Below are positions 15,424 through 23,989 of a stretch of 43,551 bases of DNA, piece by piece. Under the pieces are notes generated by a model. It was given only the letters and a program-made list of their open reading frames with translations. It did no database searches and was not told where the DNA came from. The translations under genes were made by a program, and so were the position numbers. This DNA comes from Methylobacterium frigidaeris (lineage in GTDB: Bacteria; Pseudomonadota; Alphaproteobacteria; Rhizobiales; Beijerinckiaceae), in contig NZ_BPQJ01000027.1 of assembly GCF_022179185.1 (NCBI RefSeq), positions 1 to 43,551 on the forward strand, in the 5' to 3' direction. Every line of letters starts with the position of its first letter. The first letter of the stretch is position 1.

Positions 15424-17633
15424 CCCTGTCGCGACGCACGGTGCTCGCCGGCACCGGTGCCCTTGTGCTCGCCTTCTCCCTCGCGCCCGCGCGCGCCCAG
15501 ACCGAGACCGGAAAGGGCGAGGGGCCGAGGAAGCGCGGCCTGCCCGGCAGCCTCGACGACACCCCGCGCCTCGATTCCTGGATCCGCGTCGGGCCCGACG
15601 GCGCGGTCACGGTCCTGACCGGCAAGGCCGAGCTCGGCCAGGGCTTGAAGACGGCGCTGCTCCAGATCGCCGCCGAGGAGCTGAAAGCTCCCCTCACCCG
15701 CCTGTCGCTCGTGACCGCCGATACCGGCCGCACCGCCGACGAGGGCTACACGGCGGCGAGCCACTCGGTCCAGGACTCCGGGACCGCGATCCGCCACGCC
15801 GCCGCCCAGGTCCGGGCCCTGCTGATCGCCGAGGCGGCCGGGCGGCTCGGCGTCCCGGCCGAGCGGCTGCGGGCCGAGGACGGGGCGGTCCTCGGGCCCG
15901 GCGGCGCCCGAATCGGCTACGGCGACCTCGTGACCGACGCGCTCCTCACCGCGGAGGCGCAAACCGCCTCGTCCCTCACGCCCGCGGCCGAGTACGCGGT
16001 GCTCGGGCGGCCGGTGCCCCGCATCGACATCCCCGCCAAGGTGACGGGCGGCGCGGCGTACATCCAGGACCTGCGCCCGCCCGGCCTGCTGCATGCCCGC
16101 GTCGTGCGGCCTCCGAGTTATGGCGCCGTCCTGATCGAGGTCGATGCGGCGGCGGTCGAGCGGCTCCCGGGCGTGGTGAAGGTCGTCCGCGACGGGACCT
16201 TCCTCGGCGTCGTCGCCGAGGGCGAGTGGACCGCGATCAAGGCGATGCGCCGGCTCGCCGCCTCCGCCCGCTGGCGTGAGACGGCGTCCCTGCCGGATGC
16301 CGCAGCCCTGCCGGACGCCCTGCGCGCGCTGCCGAGCCGGGATTCAACCATCCTGGAGCGGGGCGCGGCCGGCGGAGCCGGCACGGTCGTCGAGGGGACC
16401 TTCACTCGCCCCTACCTCGCCCACGGTTCGATCGGGCCCTCCTGCGCCATCGCGGAGTGGCAGGACGGCGGCGTGACGGTCTGGAGCCACAGCCAGGGCG
16501 TCTTCCCGTTGCGCCGGGCGCTCGCCGGTCTCCTGCACCTGCCCCACGACAAGGTGCGGTGCATCCACGCCGAGGGGGCGGGCTGCTACGGCCAGAACGG
16601 CGCCGACGACGCGGCGGCCGATGCCGCGCTCCTGGCGCGCGCGGTGCCGGGCCGCCCGGTCCGGGTGCAGTGGATGCGCGAGCAGGAGCATGCCTGGGAG
16701 CCGTTCGGGCCCGGGATGGTGGCGAGCGTGCGCGCCGCCGTCACGCCGGACGGGCGCGTCGCCGACTGGACGCACGAGGTCTGGAGCCCGTCGCACATGA
16801 TGCGGCCAGGACCGCCCGGCGCGCTGCTCGCAGCCCGGGAGATCGCCGAGCCGTTCCCGCCGGCCCCACCCGTGGCCCTCGCCCAGCCAGAGGGCGGCGG
16901 CGACCGCAATGCGATCCCGCTCTACGCCTTTCCGAACGCGAGGGTGGTGCACCACTTCCTGCCCGAGATGCCGCTGCGCGGCTCGTCGATGCGCTCGCTC
17001 GGCGGCTATCTGAACGTGATGGCCATCGAGAGCACGGTGGACGATCTCGCCCGCGCCGCCGGCTGGGACCCGGTCGCCTTCCGGCTCCGGCACCTGACGG
17101 ATGCGCGGGCCGGCGCCGTCGTCGAGGCGGCGGCAAAGCGTTTCGGCTGGGGGCGCGGGCCGGCACGGGCCGGCCGCGGCTTCGCCTTCGCTCGCTACAA
17201 GAACCTCGAGGCCTATTGCGCCGTCGCGGTCGAGGTCGCGGTGGACCGCGAGACCGGCCGGGTCGGGATCGAGCGGGTCGTCGCCGCGGTCGATACCGGT
17301 GAGGTCGTCAATCCCGACGGAGTCGCCAACCAGATCGAGGGCGGCATCCTCCAGGCGGCGAGCTGGACCCTGTTCGAGCGCGTCGCGTTCGATCGCACCC
17401 GCGTGACCTCCGTCGACTGGTCCGCCTACCCGATCCTGCGCTTCAGCGCGGTGCCGCGCAGCGTCGAGGTCCACATCGTGGCGCAACCGGACCAGCCGTT
17501 CCTCGGCGTCGCTGAGGCGGCCCAGGGGCCGGCCGGCGCCGCGCTCGCCAACGCGATCCGGGACGCGACCGGCTACCGCCTGCGCGACCTGCCGCTCACG
17601 GCGGGCCGGATCAAGGCCGCACTCGGCGCCTGA
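15420..17633 (+). CDS. Molybdopterin-binding large subunit, TAT-exported (IorB-like)
   Basis: A 737-residue protein in a family where about 700-770 is usual. The N-terminus carries a twin-arginine signal (Ser-Arg-Arg-Thr-Val-Leu, then a hydrophobic stretch). The body has the Gly-Gln-Gly-Leu-Lys-Thr segment near residue 75, and the C-terminal Leu-Gly-Val-Ala-Glu (about Glu699) followed by Gly-Pro-Ala-Gly, where the catalytic glutamate normally sits. It oxidises a substrate such as an aldehyde or N-heterocycle by hydroxylation at the molybdenum centre; the exact substrate cannot be read here. It forms a three-subunit enzyme with the two genes upstream. No dedicated molybdenum-cofactor maturation gene is nearby. 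Confidence 0.9.
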   Translation: MTLSRRTVLAGTGALVLAFSLAPARAQTETGKGEGPRKRGLPGSLDDTPRLDSWIRVGPDGAVTVLTGKAELGQGLKTALLQIAAEELKAPLTRLSLVTADTGRTADEGYTAASHSVQDSGTAIRHAAAQVRALLIAEAAGRLGVPAERLRAEDGAVLGPGGARIGYGDLVTDALLTAEAQTASSLTPAAEYAVLGRPVPRIDIPAKVTGGAAYIQDLRPPGLLHARVVRPPSYGAVLIEVDAAAVERLPGVVKVVRDGTFLGVVAEGEWTAIKAMRRLAASARWRETASLPDAAALPDALRALPSRDSTILERGAAGGAGTVVEGTFTRPYLAHGSIGPSCAIAEWQDGGVTVWSHSQGVFPLRRALAGLLHLPHDKVRCIHAEGAGCYGQNGADDAAADAALLARAVPGRPVRVQWMREQEHAWEPFGPGMVASVRAAVTPDGRVADWTHEVWSPSHMMRPGPPGALLAAREIAEPFPPAPPVALAQPEGGGDRNAIPLYAFPNARVVHHFLPEMPLRGSSMRSLGGYLNVMAIESTVDDLARAAGWDPVAFRLRHLTDARAGAVVEAAAKRFGWGRGPARAGRGFAFARYKNLEAYCAVAVEVAVDRETGRVGIERVVAAVDTGEVVNPDGVANQIEGGILQAASWTLFERVAFDRTRVTSVDWSAYPILRFSAVPRSVEVHIVAQPDQPFLGVAEAAQGPAGAALANAIRDATGYRLRDLPLTAGRIKAALGA

Positions 17634-17652
17634 CGACGGAAGGAAAGATGCG

Positions 17653-18771
17653 ATGGCAGACTTGTTCGACCCCGTCCGCCTCGGCGGCTTCACGCTCGCG
17701 AACCGCATCGTCATGGCCCCGATGACGCGCTCGCGCGCCGACGCACAGGGCGTCATCAACGCCTCGGCCGCGCGGTACTACGCCACGCGGGCCGGTGCCG
17801 GATTGATCGTCTCCGAGGGCGTGAACGTCGAACCTATGTCGAACGCCTTCGACCGTGCGCCGGGCCTGTGGACGCGCGCCCAGGTCGACGGCTGGCGGCC
17901 GGTCGTCGAGGCGGTGCACGCGGAGGGCGGCCTCATCGTGGCGCAGCTCTGGCACGGCGGCCGGGCGAGCGCGCGAGGCCTGCTCGGCGGCCACGAGCCC
18001 CTGTCTCCGTCGGGCGTGAACGACGACCTCGGCGCGCTGCAGGTCTGGGGGCTTCTGGCCAACGGCGCCTATGTGCGGATCGCGGCGACGCATTCCCGTG
18101 CCATGACGGCGTCTGAGATTACCGCGACGGTCGAGGCCTACCGCGTCGCAGCCGTCCATGCCCGCGAGGCCGGTTTCGACGGCGTGGAGATCCACGGCGC
18201 CAACGGCTACCTGATACCGCAATTCCTCTCGCCTACAACCAACCGGCGCACCGACGCGTATGGCGGCGATGCGCAGGGGCGCGCGCTTTTCCTGCGGGAG
18301 GTGGTCGCGGCGGTGACGGACGAGTTGCCGCCGGATCGCGTCGGTCTCCGGCTCTCGCCCTTTGCCACCTACAACGACGTCCGCGATCCGGATCCCGCCG
18401 ATACCTACGGCTCGTTGGCGTTCTGGCTCGCCGGGGCCGGCCTCGCCTACCTGCACCTCGCGGACACCAACGCCTGGACCGGGGCCCCCGACTACGACCG
18501 GATGCTGGCGCTGTTTCGCCCGCTCTACCCGGGCCCGCTGATCGTCAATGGCGGCCTCACCCCGGAGCGCGCCGCCGCGATCGTGGCGGAGGGCGAGGCC
18601 GACGCCGTCGCGTTCGGGCGCCCGTTCCTGGCCAATCCCGATCTGCCCGCCCGCATCCGCGCCGGCGGTCCCTACAATGCCCCGCGTTCGATCGGCGTCT
18701 ATGGCGGCGACGAAGCCGGCTACACCGACTATCCGACGCTCGCCGCCGGACAGGCGAGCCGCACACGATGA
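17653..18771 (+). CDS. Old Yellow Enzyme-type alkene reductase
   Basis: A 372-residue FMN-dependent ene-reductase. It shows the N-terminal Pro-Val-Arg-Leu-Gly and Met-Ala-Pro-Met-Thr-Arg-Ser, the substrate-binding His-Gly-Ala-Asn-Gly-Tyr-Leu with the His/Asn pair, then Phe-Leu-Ser-Pro-Thr-Thr-Asn-Arg-Arg-Thr-Asp, and the C-terminal Gly-Arg-Pro-Phe-Leu-Ala-Asn-Pro. These residues match NemA/OYE relatives that reduce activated C=C bonds and nitro compounds with NAD(P)H. GGAAGGAAAG precedes the start. It lies 19 nt behind the molybdenum enzyme operon and is probably co-transcribed, so it may act on the same compounds. Confidence 0.93.
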   Translation: MADLFDPVRLGGFTLANRIVMAPMTRSRADAQGVINASAARYYATRAGAGLIVSEGVNVEPMSNAFDRAPGLWTRAQVDGWRPVVEAVHAEGGLIVAQLWHGGRASARGLLGGHEPLSPSGVNDDLGALQVWGLLANGAYVRIAATHSRAMTASEITATVEAYRVAAVHAREAGFDGVEIHGANGYLIPQFLSPTTNRRTDAYGGDAQGRALFLREVVAAVTDELPPDRVGLRLSPFATYNDVRDPDPADTYGSLAFWLAGAGLAYLHLADTNAWTGAPDYDRMLALFRPLYPGPLIVNGGLTPERAAAIVAEGEADAVAFGRPFLANPDLPARIRAGGPYNAPRSIGVYGGDEAGYTDYPTLAAGQASRTR

Positions 18772-18823
18772 CGCGATCCGGTGTGCGGACCGCCCCGGGG
18801 CTGCGGCCGGCGATCCCGCTACC

Positions 18824-19501
18824 CGATACCGCACGGTGGCGTTCGACCGGCGTGGCTTCGGCCGGTCGGGCCAGCCATGGGGCGGCTACGACTACGACAC
18901 GATGGCCGACGACATCGCGGCACTGATCGAGGCTCTGGACCTGCGGGACGTCGTGCTGGTCGGCTTCTCGATGGGCGGCGGCGACGTGACCCGCTATATC
19001 GCCCGGCATGGCTCTGGACGGGTCGCCAAGCTCGCGCTCGTCAGCGCCATCACGCCGATCTTCGGCAAGACCGCTGACCATGACGGGCCGGACAAGTCCT
19101 TCTTCGATGCCCTGAAGGCCGGCATCGTCAAGGACCGGGCGCAGTTTCTCGACGATTTCAACCCGATCTTCTACGGCACCAACAAGGGCATGAGCGTCTC
19201 GCAAGGCGTCTTCAAGCAGACGCTGCAGATCGCCCTCATGGCCTCGATCAAGGCCACGGTCGACTGCGCCACGGCCTTCGCCGAAACCGACTTCCGGCCC
19301 GACATGCAGAAGATCGACATACCGACCCTGGTGGTCCACGGCGATGCCGATCAGGTCGTGCCGTTCGAGTCGACGGGCAAGCTCGCCGCCGAGATGATCC
19401 GCGGCGCGATGCTCAAGGTCTATCCGGGTGCGCCCCACGCCACCGCGACGACCCACGCCGACCGCCTCAACGCCGACCTCCTGGCCTTCATCGAGGGTTG
19501 A
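18824..19501 (+). pseudogene. 5'-truncated alpha/beta hydrolase (chloroperoxidase type)
   Basis: The frame begins to resemble an alpha/beta hydrolase at Tyr-Arg-Thr-Val-Ala-Phe-Asp-Arg-Arg-Gly, about 50-60 residues into the normal protein. The nucleophile elbow Gly-Phe-Ser-Met-Gly-Gly, the acid loop with Asp-Ala-Asp-Gln-Val, and the terminal His in Ala-Pro-His-Ala are all present. The first strand and the usual His-Gly oxyanion motif are missing, and the upstream sequence in this frame has no recognisable hydrolase start. The sequence directly before it belongs to the end of the OYE gene, so a deletion has probably joined the two. It is likely non-functional, unless a downstream start is used. 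Confidence 0.65.
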
Positions 19502-19536
19502 CGGCGCCGGCGCGGCTTGTCACGCGCCGGGATCTC

Positions 19537-20736
19537 TTATTCGGCGAGCCGGTAGACCTCCAGCGGCTCGCCGACGCCGCGCAGCGGGAAGCTCCCGAGG
19601 CACGCCAGCGCCGTCGGCGCGTCGAGGAGCGCCGCGAAGGCGCCCGAGACCAGCACGTCGGCGTCGAGCGCCTTCGTCAGCCCCTCCAGCCGGGCGGCGA
19701 CGTTGACGGCCGGGCCAATGACGGTGAAGTCGAGCCGGGTGCGCGAGCCGATGTTGCCGTACATCACCGCGCCCGCATGGACTCCGATCCCGTAGCCGAG
19801 AGGGTCGAGACCTCGGTCCGCGCGGAGCCGGTTGAGGTCGCGCATCGCCCGACGGGCCTCGTCGGCGGCCCGCAGGGTCGCGCCGCCCGCATCGGGCTGG
19901 TCGAGGGGAAAGATCGCCAGCAGGCCGTCGCCCATGAACTTCAGGATCTCGCCGCCGTTGCGCTCCACCGGGCAGCACACCGCGTCGAAATAGTCGTTGA
20001 GGAGCGCGATCACGTCGTCGCGCGGCCACAGCTCGGAGATCCGGGTGAAGCCGCGCAGGTCGACCACCATGATCGCCGCCTCGACGGTGACGCCGCTGCC
20101 TCGCCGCGTCGCGCCGTTCAGGATCATCTCGCCCGCATGCGGCCCGACATAGGTGTCCAGCAGGAGGCGCGTCAGGCGGTTCCGGTGGCGCACCTCGGTG
20201 ACGACGGCCAGCGCCGGAAGAAGGTCCGTCAGGAGGGTGATCTCGGCCTGCGTGAACCCGCCCGGCCGGTCGCTCGCGAAGGAGGCCACGTGCCGCCGGC
20301 CCAGCGTATAGCGCATCGGCCATGCGGCGAGGTCGGTCAGTCCCTCCACGGCCATCAGTCCGGCGACTTCCGGATGCGCCTCCCCGCCCGTCTCGCCCCG
20401 GCGATGGCGTGCCATCTCGGCACCGGCGAGGATCCGCGCCGCCGGGCTGCCGCGAAACCCCACCGTCTCGAACAGCCCGTAATCGAGGTTGCGCGAGCGC
20501 GGCCCGTGGCAGTCCTTCCGCCACAGGATCTCGATGCCGAGCCATTGCGGATGGTTGGTGCGCAGGTGCAGCGTGGCATGCGCCACCGCGACGCCGTCGC
20601 GGCGCAGCCGGTCGCAGAAGCCCGCGAAGACGTCGTCGAGGAAGCGCTCGTCCACCGCATCGTGCAGCAACCAGCGCAGCAGCGCGTCGCGCAGGCCGGG
20701 CGCGGGTGCCTCGCCCGTGTCGTGATGCTCGATCAT
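19537..20736 (-). CDS. Class III adenylate/guanylate cyclase
   Basis: ATG 20736 is chosen because GGGAG precedes it; the frame runs on to 20916 with Arg/Pro-rich, unlikely residues. The 399-residue product has an unfamiliar N-terminal sensing region (about 1-200), with a Leu-Arg-Thr-Asn-His-Pro-Gln-Trp patch and a well-conserved look. The C-terminal class III cyclase domain has the metal Asp in Val-Asp-Leu-Arg-Gly-Phe-Thr, the Gly-Gly-Glu-Ile-Leu-Lys-Phe-Met-Gly-Asp loop, and the Val-Asn-Val-Ala-Ala-Arg-Leu-Glu motif with the catalytic Asn and Arg. It would make cyclic AMP or GMP in the cytosol, as no membrane spans are obvious. It is convergent with the hydrolase fragment. Confidence 0.9.
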   Translation of the reverse strand: MIEHHDTGEAPAPGLRDALLRWLLHDAVDERFLDDVFAGFCDRLRRDGVAVAHATLHLRTNHPQWLGIEILWRKDCHGPRSRNLDYGLFETVGFRGSPAARILAGAEMARHRRGETGGEAHPEVAGLMAVEGLTDLAAWPMRYTLGRRHVASFASDRPGGFTQAEITLLTDLLPALAVVTEVRHRNRLTRLLLDTYVGPHAGEMILNGATRRGSGVTVEAAIMVVDLRGFTRISELWPRDDVIALLNDYFDAVCCPVERNGGEILKFMGDGLLAIFPLDQPDAGGATLRAADEARRAMRDLNRLRADRGLDPLGYGIGVHAGAVMYGNIGSRTRLDFTVIGPAVNVAARLEGLTKALDADVLVSGAFAALLDAPTALACLGSFPLRGVGEPLEVYRLAE

Positions 20737-21032
20737 GGCGCTCCCGGTCGGCCCGCCCGCCGGGGCGGCGGGCGCGACCGAAGGATCGGGCGGTAAGCGG
20801 CCTCGGGTCTTGTCGATTCTCACGGCGTCGTGTCGGTCCGGGGGACCGCGCCCGGGCCGCGCTTCCCCGCAGCGCCTCGTTGTGTCGCCGCGACAGCGCA
20901 TTCGTCCAAGCCGCACGCAAAGCCTCCAATCCGCGTGTCCGCGCCGGGACTAGAAACCGGGCACCGCCACCGACCCGAGAGCGGTGGCGCAACGATCACC
21001 GTCCGCCCGCACGAGCGCAAGGAGCCCGAATC
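20737..21032. other. Divergent intergenic region between cyclase and YcaC-like gene
   Basis: About 296 bp between two divergent starts. Both strands must hold promoters here, but I see no consensus -35/-10 pair. The stretch 20820-20950 can be read as Arg/Pro-rich peptides without a start signal and is not considered coding. Confidence 0.4.
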
Positions 21033-21689
21033 ATGGCCATCAAAGCGACGCCGACGCCCGGAAAGCGCCTCGTCTCGCCGCACGATCACACGCTGATCAT
21101 GATCGACTTCCAGTCGCAGATGTCCTTCGCGACGAAGTCCATCGACGCCGTGACCCTGCGCAACAACGTCGCCCTGGTCTCGCGGGCAGCCGCCGGATTC
21201 GGCGTGTCGACGGTGCTGACGACGGTGGCCGAGAAGAGCTTTTCCGGGCCGATGTTCGAGGAGATCACCTCGGCCTTCCCGGAGGAGAAGCTCCTCGACC
21301 GCACCTCGATGAACACCTGGGAGGATGCCGCCGTGGTGGCCCGGGTGTCGGAGATCGGCAAGGACCGCCTGGTTTTCGCCGGCCTGTGGACCTCGGTCTG
21401 CATCGTCGGCCCGACCCTCTCGGCCCTCGACCAGGGTTATGAGGTCTACGTCATCGCGGATGCGTGCGGCGATGTCTCGGACGAGGCGCATGAGCGCGCC
21501 ATGCAGCGGATGATCCAGGCCGGCGTGCAGCCGATGACCTCGCTGCAATACATGCTCGAGCTGCAGCGCGACTGGGCCCGCACCGAGACCTACGAGATGA
21601 CCACCGGCATCGCCAAGAAGTACGGCGGCGCCTACGGGCTCGGCATCATCTACGCCAAGTCGATGTTCGGCGCGTCCGAAGGCCACTGA
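21033..21689 (+). CDS. Isochorismatase-superfamily (YcaC-like) hydrolase
   Basis: A 218-residue cysteine hydrolase of the isochorismatase/nicotinamidase superfamily. The catalytic Asp is at residue 25 (Met-Ile-Asp-Phe-Gln) and the nucleophile is Cys123 in Trp-Thr-Ser-Val-Cys-Ile. The block Asp-Arg-Thr-Ser-Met-Asn-Thr-Trp-Glu-Asp and the C-terminal Leu-Gln-Arg-Asp-Trp-Ala-Arg identify the YcaC subgroup, whose natural substrate is not established. AAGGAG precedes ATG 21033. It leads a co-directional run with XapX, an amidohydrolase, a VOC protein and a porin, suggesting a shared uptake and breakdown role. Confidence 0.9.
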   Translation: MAIKATPTPGKRLVSPHDHTLIMIDFQSQMSFATKSIDAVTLRNNVALVSRAAAGFGVSTVLTTVAEKSFSGPMFEEITSAFPEEKLLDRTSMNTWEDAAVVARVSEIGKDRLVFAGLWTSVCIVGPTLSALDQGYEVYVIADACGDVSDEAHERAMQRMIQAGVQPMTSLQYMLELQRDWARTETYEMTTGIAKKYGGAYGLGIIYAKSMFGASEGH

Positions 21690-21722
21690 GTCCAAGGTCA
21701 TCGAATCAAGCCGGCGCGCGCG

Positions 21723-21956
21723 ATGCTGCCGTACCTCCTCTCCCTCGGCGCCGGCCTCGCGGTCGGCGTCGCCTACGGGCTGATCGGCGTGAAGTCGCCT
21801 GCGCCGCCGATCATCGCCCTCGTCGGCCTCCTTGGCATCCTGGCCGGCGAGATGGCCGTCTCCTACTGGCGCGGCCACCCGGCCGTCCTGTCGAGCCTGC
21901 TCCACCGCAAGAGCTTCGCGGTCGAGCGGGAGGCTCCGAGACACCCGCCGGCCTGA
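21723..21956 (+). CDS. XapX-domain small membrane protein
   Basis: A 77-residue protein of the XapX type, with two membrane spans (about residues 3-23 and 29-48) and the conserved Gly-Val-Lys-Ser-Pro-Ala-Pro-Pro between them. The C-terminal third is soluble and basic. Its function is not known; XapX genes often stand beside YcaC-like hydrolases, as here, 33 nt behind the YcaC-like gene. It has no clear ribosome-binding site of its own. Confidence 0.85.
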   Translation: MLPYLLSLGAGLAVGVAYGLIGVKSPAPPIIALVGLLGILAGEMAVSYWRGHPAVLSSLLHRKSFAVEREAPRHPPA

Positions 21957-22001
21957 CTCAAGGCTGGCGGTTCCCCTTCACGTCCGACCGAGGAACTTCG
22001 A

Positions 22002-23891
22002 TTGAGCGCTGTGGCTTACCCCGACCTCATCCTGCGCGGCGGCCTCGTCACCACGCTCGATCCGAGCAATCCTGCCGCCTCGGCGGTCGCGATGACGGAC
22101 GGCGCCTTCACGGCGGTCGGGTCCGACCGTGAGGTCATGGCGCTCGCCGGCCCGCAGACGCGGGTGGTCGACCTCAAGGGCCGGCGGGTGCTGCCCGGCC
22201 TCATCGACAACCACCTGCACCTGATCCGTGGCGGGCTCAACTTCAACATGGAGCTGCGCTGGGACGGCGTGCGCTCGCTCGCCGACGCGATGGCGATGCT
22301 CAAGCGACAGGTAGCGGTGACGCCGCCGCCGCAATGGGTACGGGTCGTCGGCGGCTTCACCGAGCACCAGTTCGCCGAGAAGCGCCTGCCGACGCTCGAG
22401 GAGTTGAACGCCGTCGCCCCCGACACGCCGGTCTTCCTGCTCCACCTCTACGACCGGGCGCTCCTCAACGGCGCAGCTTTGCGGGCCGTCGGCTACACCA
22501 GGGATACGCCCGAGCCGCCCGGCGGCGCGATCCTGCGCGATGCCGCCGGCAACCCGACCGGGCTGCTCCTCGCCAAGCCCAACGCCGCGATCCTCTATGC
22601 CACCCTCGCCAAGGGGCCGAAGCTCCCCTTCGAGTACCAGGTCAACTCGACCCGCCACTTCATGCGCGAACTCAACCGGCTCGGCGTGACCGGCGCGATC
22701 GATGCCGGCGGCGGGTTCCAGAACTATCCAGAGGACTACCGGGTCGTCCAGACACTCGCCGAAGCCGGCCAGCTCACCGTGCGGCTCGCCTACAACCTGT
22801 TCACCCAGAAGCCGAAGGCCGAGAAGGAGGACTTCCTCGCCTGGACGAAATCGTCCCGCTACAAGCAGGGCGACGACTACTTCCGCCACAACGGTGCCGG
22901 CGAGATGCTGGTCTTCTCCGCCGCCGACTTCGAGGATTTCCGCCAGCCCCGGCCCGACATGGCGCCCGAGATGGAGGGCGAGCTCGAAGGCGTGGTGCGG
23001 GTGCTGGCCGAGAACCGCTGGCCCTGGCGTCTGCACGCCACCTACGACGAGACGATCTCCCGCGCCCTCGACGTGTTCGAGCGCGTCAACCAGGACATCC
23101 CGCTCCAGGGCCTGAACTGGTTCTTCGACCACGCCGAGACGATCTCGGAGGCCTCGATCGACCGTATCGCCGCGCTCGGCGGCGGCATCGCGATCCAGCA
23201 CCGGATGGCCTACCAGGGCGAATACTTCGTCGAGCGCTACGGCCACGGCGCCGCCGCCGCGACCCCGCCGGTGGCGCGGATGCTGGAGAAGGGCGTGCCG
23301 GTCTCGGCCGGCACCGACGCGACGCGGGTCGCCTCCTACAATCCCTGGATCGCGATCTCCTGGCTCGTCACCGGCCGCACCGTCGGCGGGATGCAGCTCA
23401 CGCCCCGCCGCAACTGCCTCGACCGCGAGACGGCGTTGCGGATGTGGACCGAGAACGTGACCTGGTTCTCGAACGAGGAGGGCAGGAAGGGGCGCATCGA
23501 GGTGGGCCAGCTCGCCGACCTGATCGTCCCGGACCGCGACGTACTGGCCTGCGCCGAGGCCGAGATCGCCGACACGGTGAGCGACCTGACGGTGGTGGGC
23601 GGCAAGGTGGTGTACGCCGCAGGCCACTTCGCGGCCCTCGACGACACTCCTCCACCGCCGGCGATGCCGGACTGGTCGCCGGTGCGCACCTTCAAGGGCT
23701 ACGGCGCCTGGGGCGAGCGCCCGGTGCGGGCGGAGGCGGTGGTGGCACGGGAGGCGAGCGCGTCCTGCGGCTGCGCCATGTCGTGCGGATTGCACGGCCA
23801 CGCCCACGCCACCGCTTGGTCGTCGCAGGCGCCGGTCTCGGACCTGAAGAGCTTCTGGGGCGCGCTGGGCTGCGCCTGCTGGGCGGTGTGA
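22002..23891 (+). CDS. YtcJ-like amidohydrolase with a Cys/His-rich tail
   Basis: TTG 22002 is chosen because GAGGA lies about 7 nt before it; a GTG nine bases on is an alternative. The 629-residue product matches amidohydrolase family 3. Its N-terminal barrel starts with Ala-Tyr-Pro-Asp-Leu-Ile-Leu-Arg-Gly-Gly, and the metal site His-Leu-His is in Gly-Leu-Ile-Asp-Asn-His-Leu-His. It also has a conserved Glu-Gly-Arg-Lys-Gly-Arg-Ile-Glu-Val-Gly-Gln-Leu-Ala-Asp near 500. The last 45 residues are unusual: five Cys and several His in a Cys-Gly-Cys/His-Gly-His-Ala-His pattern, which may be an extra metal-binding appendix. The function is hydrolysis of a C-N or C-O bond in an unknown small molecule. 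Confidence 0.88.
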   Translation: MSAVAYPDLILRGGLVTTLDPSNPAASAVAMTDGAFTAVGSDREVMALAGPQTRVVDLKGRRVLPGLIDNHLHLIRGGLNFNMELRWDGVRSLADAMAMLKRQVAVTPPPQWVRVVGGFTEHQFAEKRLPTLEELNAVAPDTPVFLLHLYDRALLNGAALRAVGYTRDTPEPPGGAILRDAAGNPTGLLLAKPNAAILYATLAKGPKLPFEYQVNSTRHFMRELNRLGVTGAIDAGGGFQNYPEDYRVVQTLAEAGQLTVRLAYNLFTQKPKAEKEDFLAWTKSSRYKQGDDYFRHNGAGEMLVFSAADFEDFRQPRPDMAPEMEGELEGVVRVLAENRWPWRLHATYDETISRALDVFERVNQDIPLQGLNWFFDHAETISEASIDRIAALGGGIAIQHRMAYQGEYFVERYGHGAAAATPPVARMLEKGVPVSAGTDATRVASYNPWIAISWLVTGRTVGGMQLTPRRNCLDRETALRMWTENVTWFSNEEGRKGRIEVGQLADLIVPDRDVLACAEAEIADTVSDLTVVGGKVVYAAGHFAALDDTPPPPAMPDWSPVRTFKGYGAWGERPVRAEAVVAREASASCGCAMSCGLHGHAHATAWSSQAPVSDLKSFWGALGCACWAV

Positions 23892-23907
23892 GGACCAGCA
23901 CCGTCAT

Positions 23908-23927
23908 CCTCCCCCGCAGAGGGGAGG
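23908..23927 (+). terminator. Hairpin between amidohydrolase and VOC genes
   Basis: Perfect 7-bp arms CCTCCCC/GGGGAGG with a 6-nt loop lie 17 nt after the amidohydrolase stop. There is no U-run. It may be a weak terminator or one of the C/G-rich palindromes scattered through such genomes. Confidence 0.35.
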
Positions 23928-23989
23928 GTTCAGGACGCCCCTCACAACTCGCGAAAATACTGTCTACGGCCAACAGCTTGGAGCCCCAG

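Noticed and set aside
16344..17759. Minus-strand frame of about 471 codons
   Set aside because: It is antisense to the molybdenum subunit gene and carries no domain signature.
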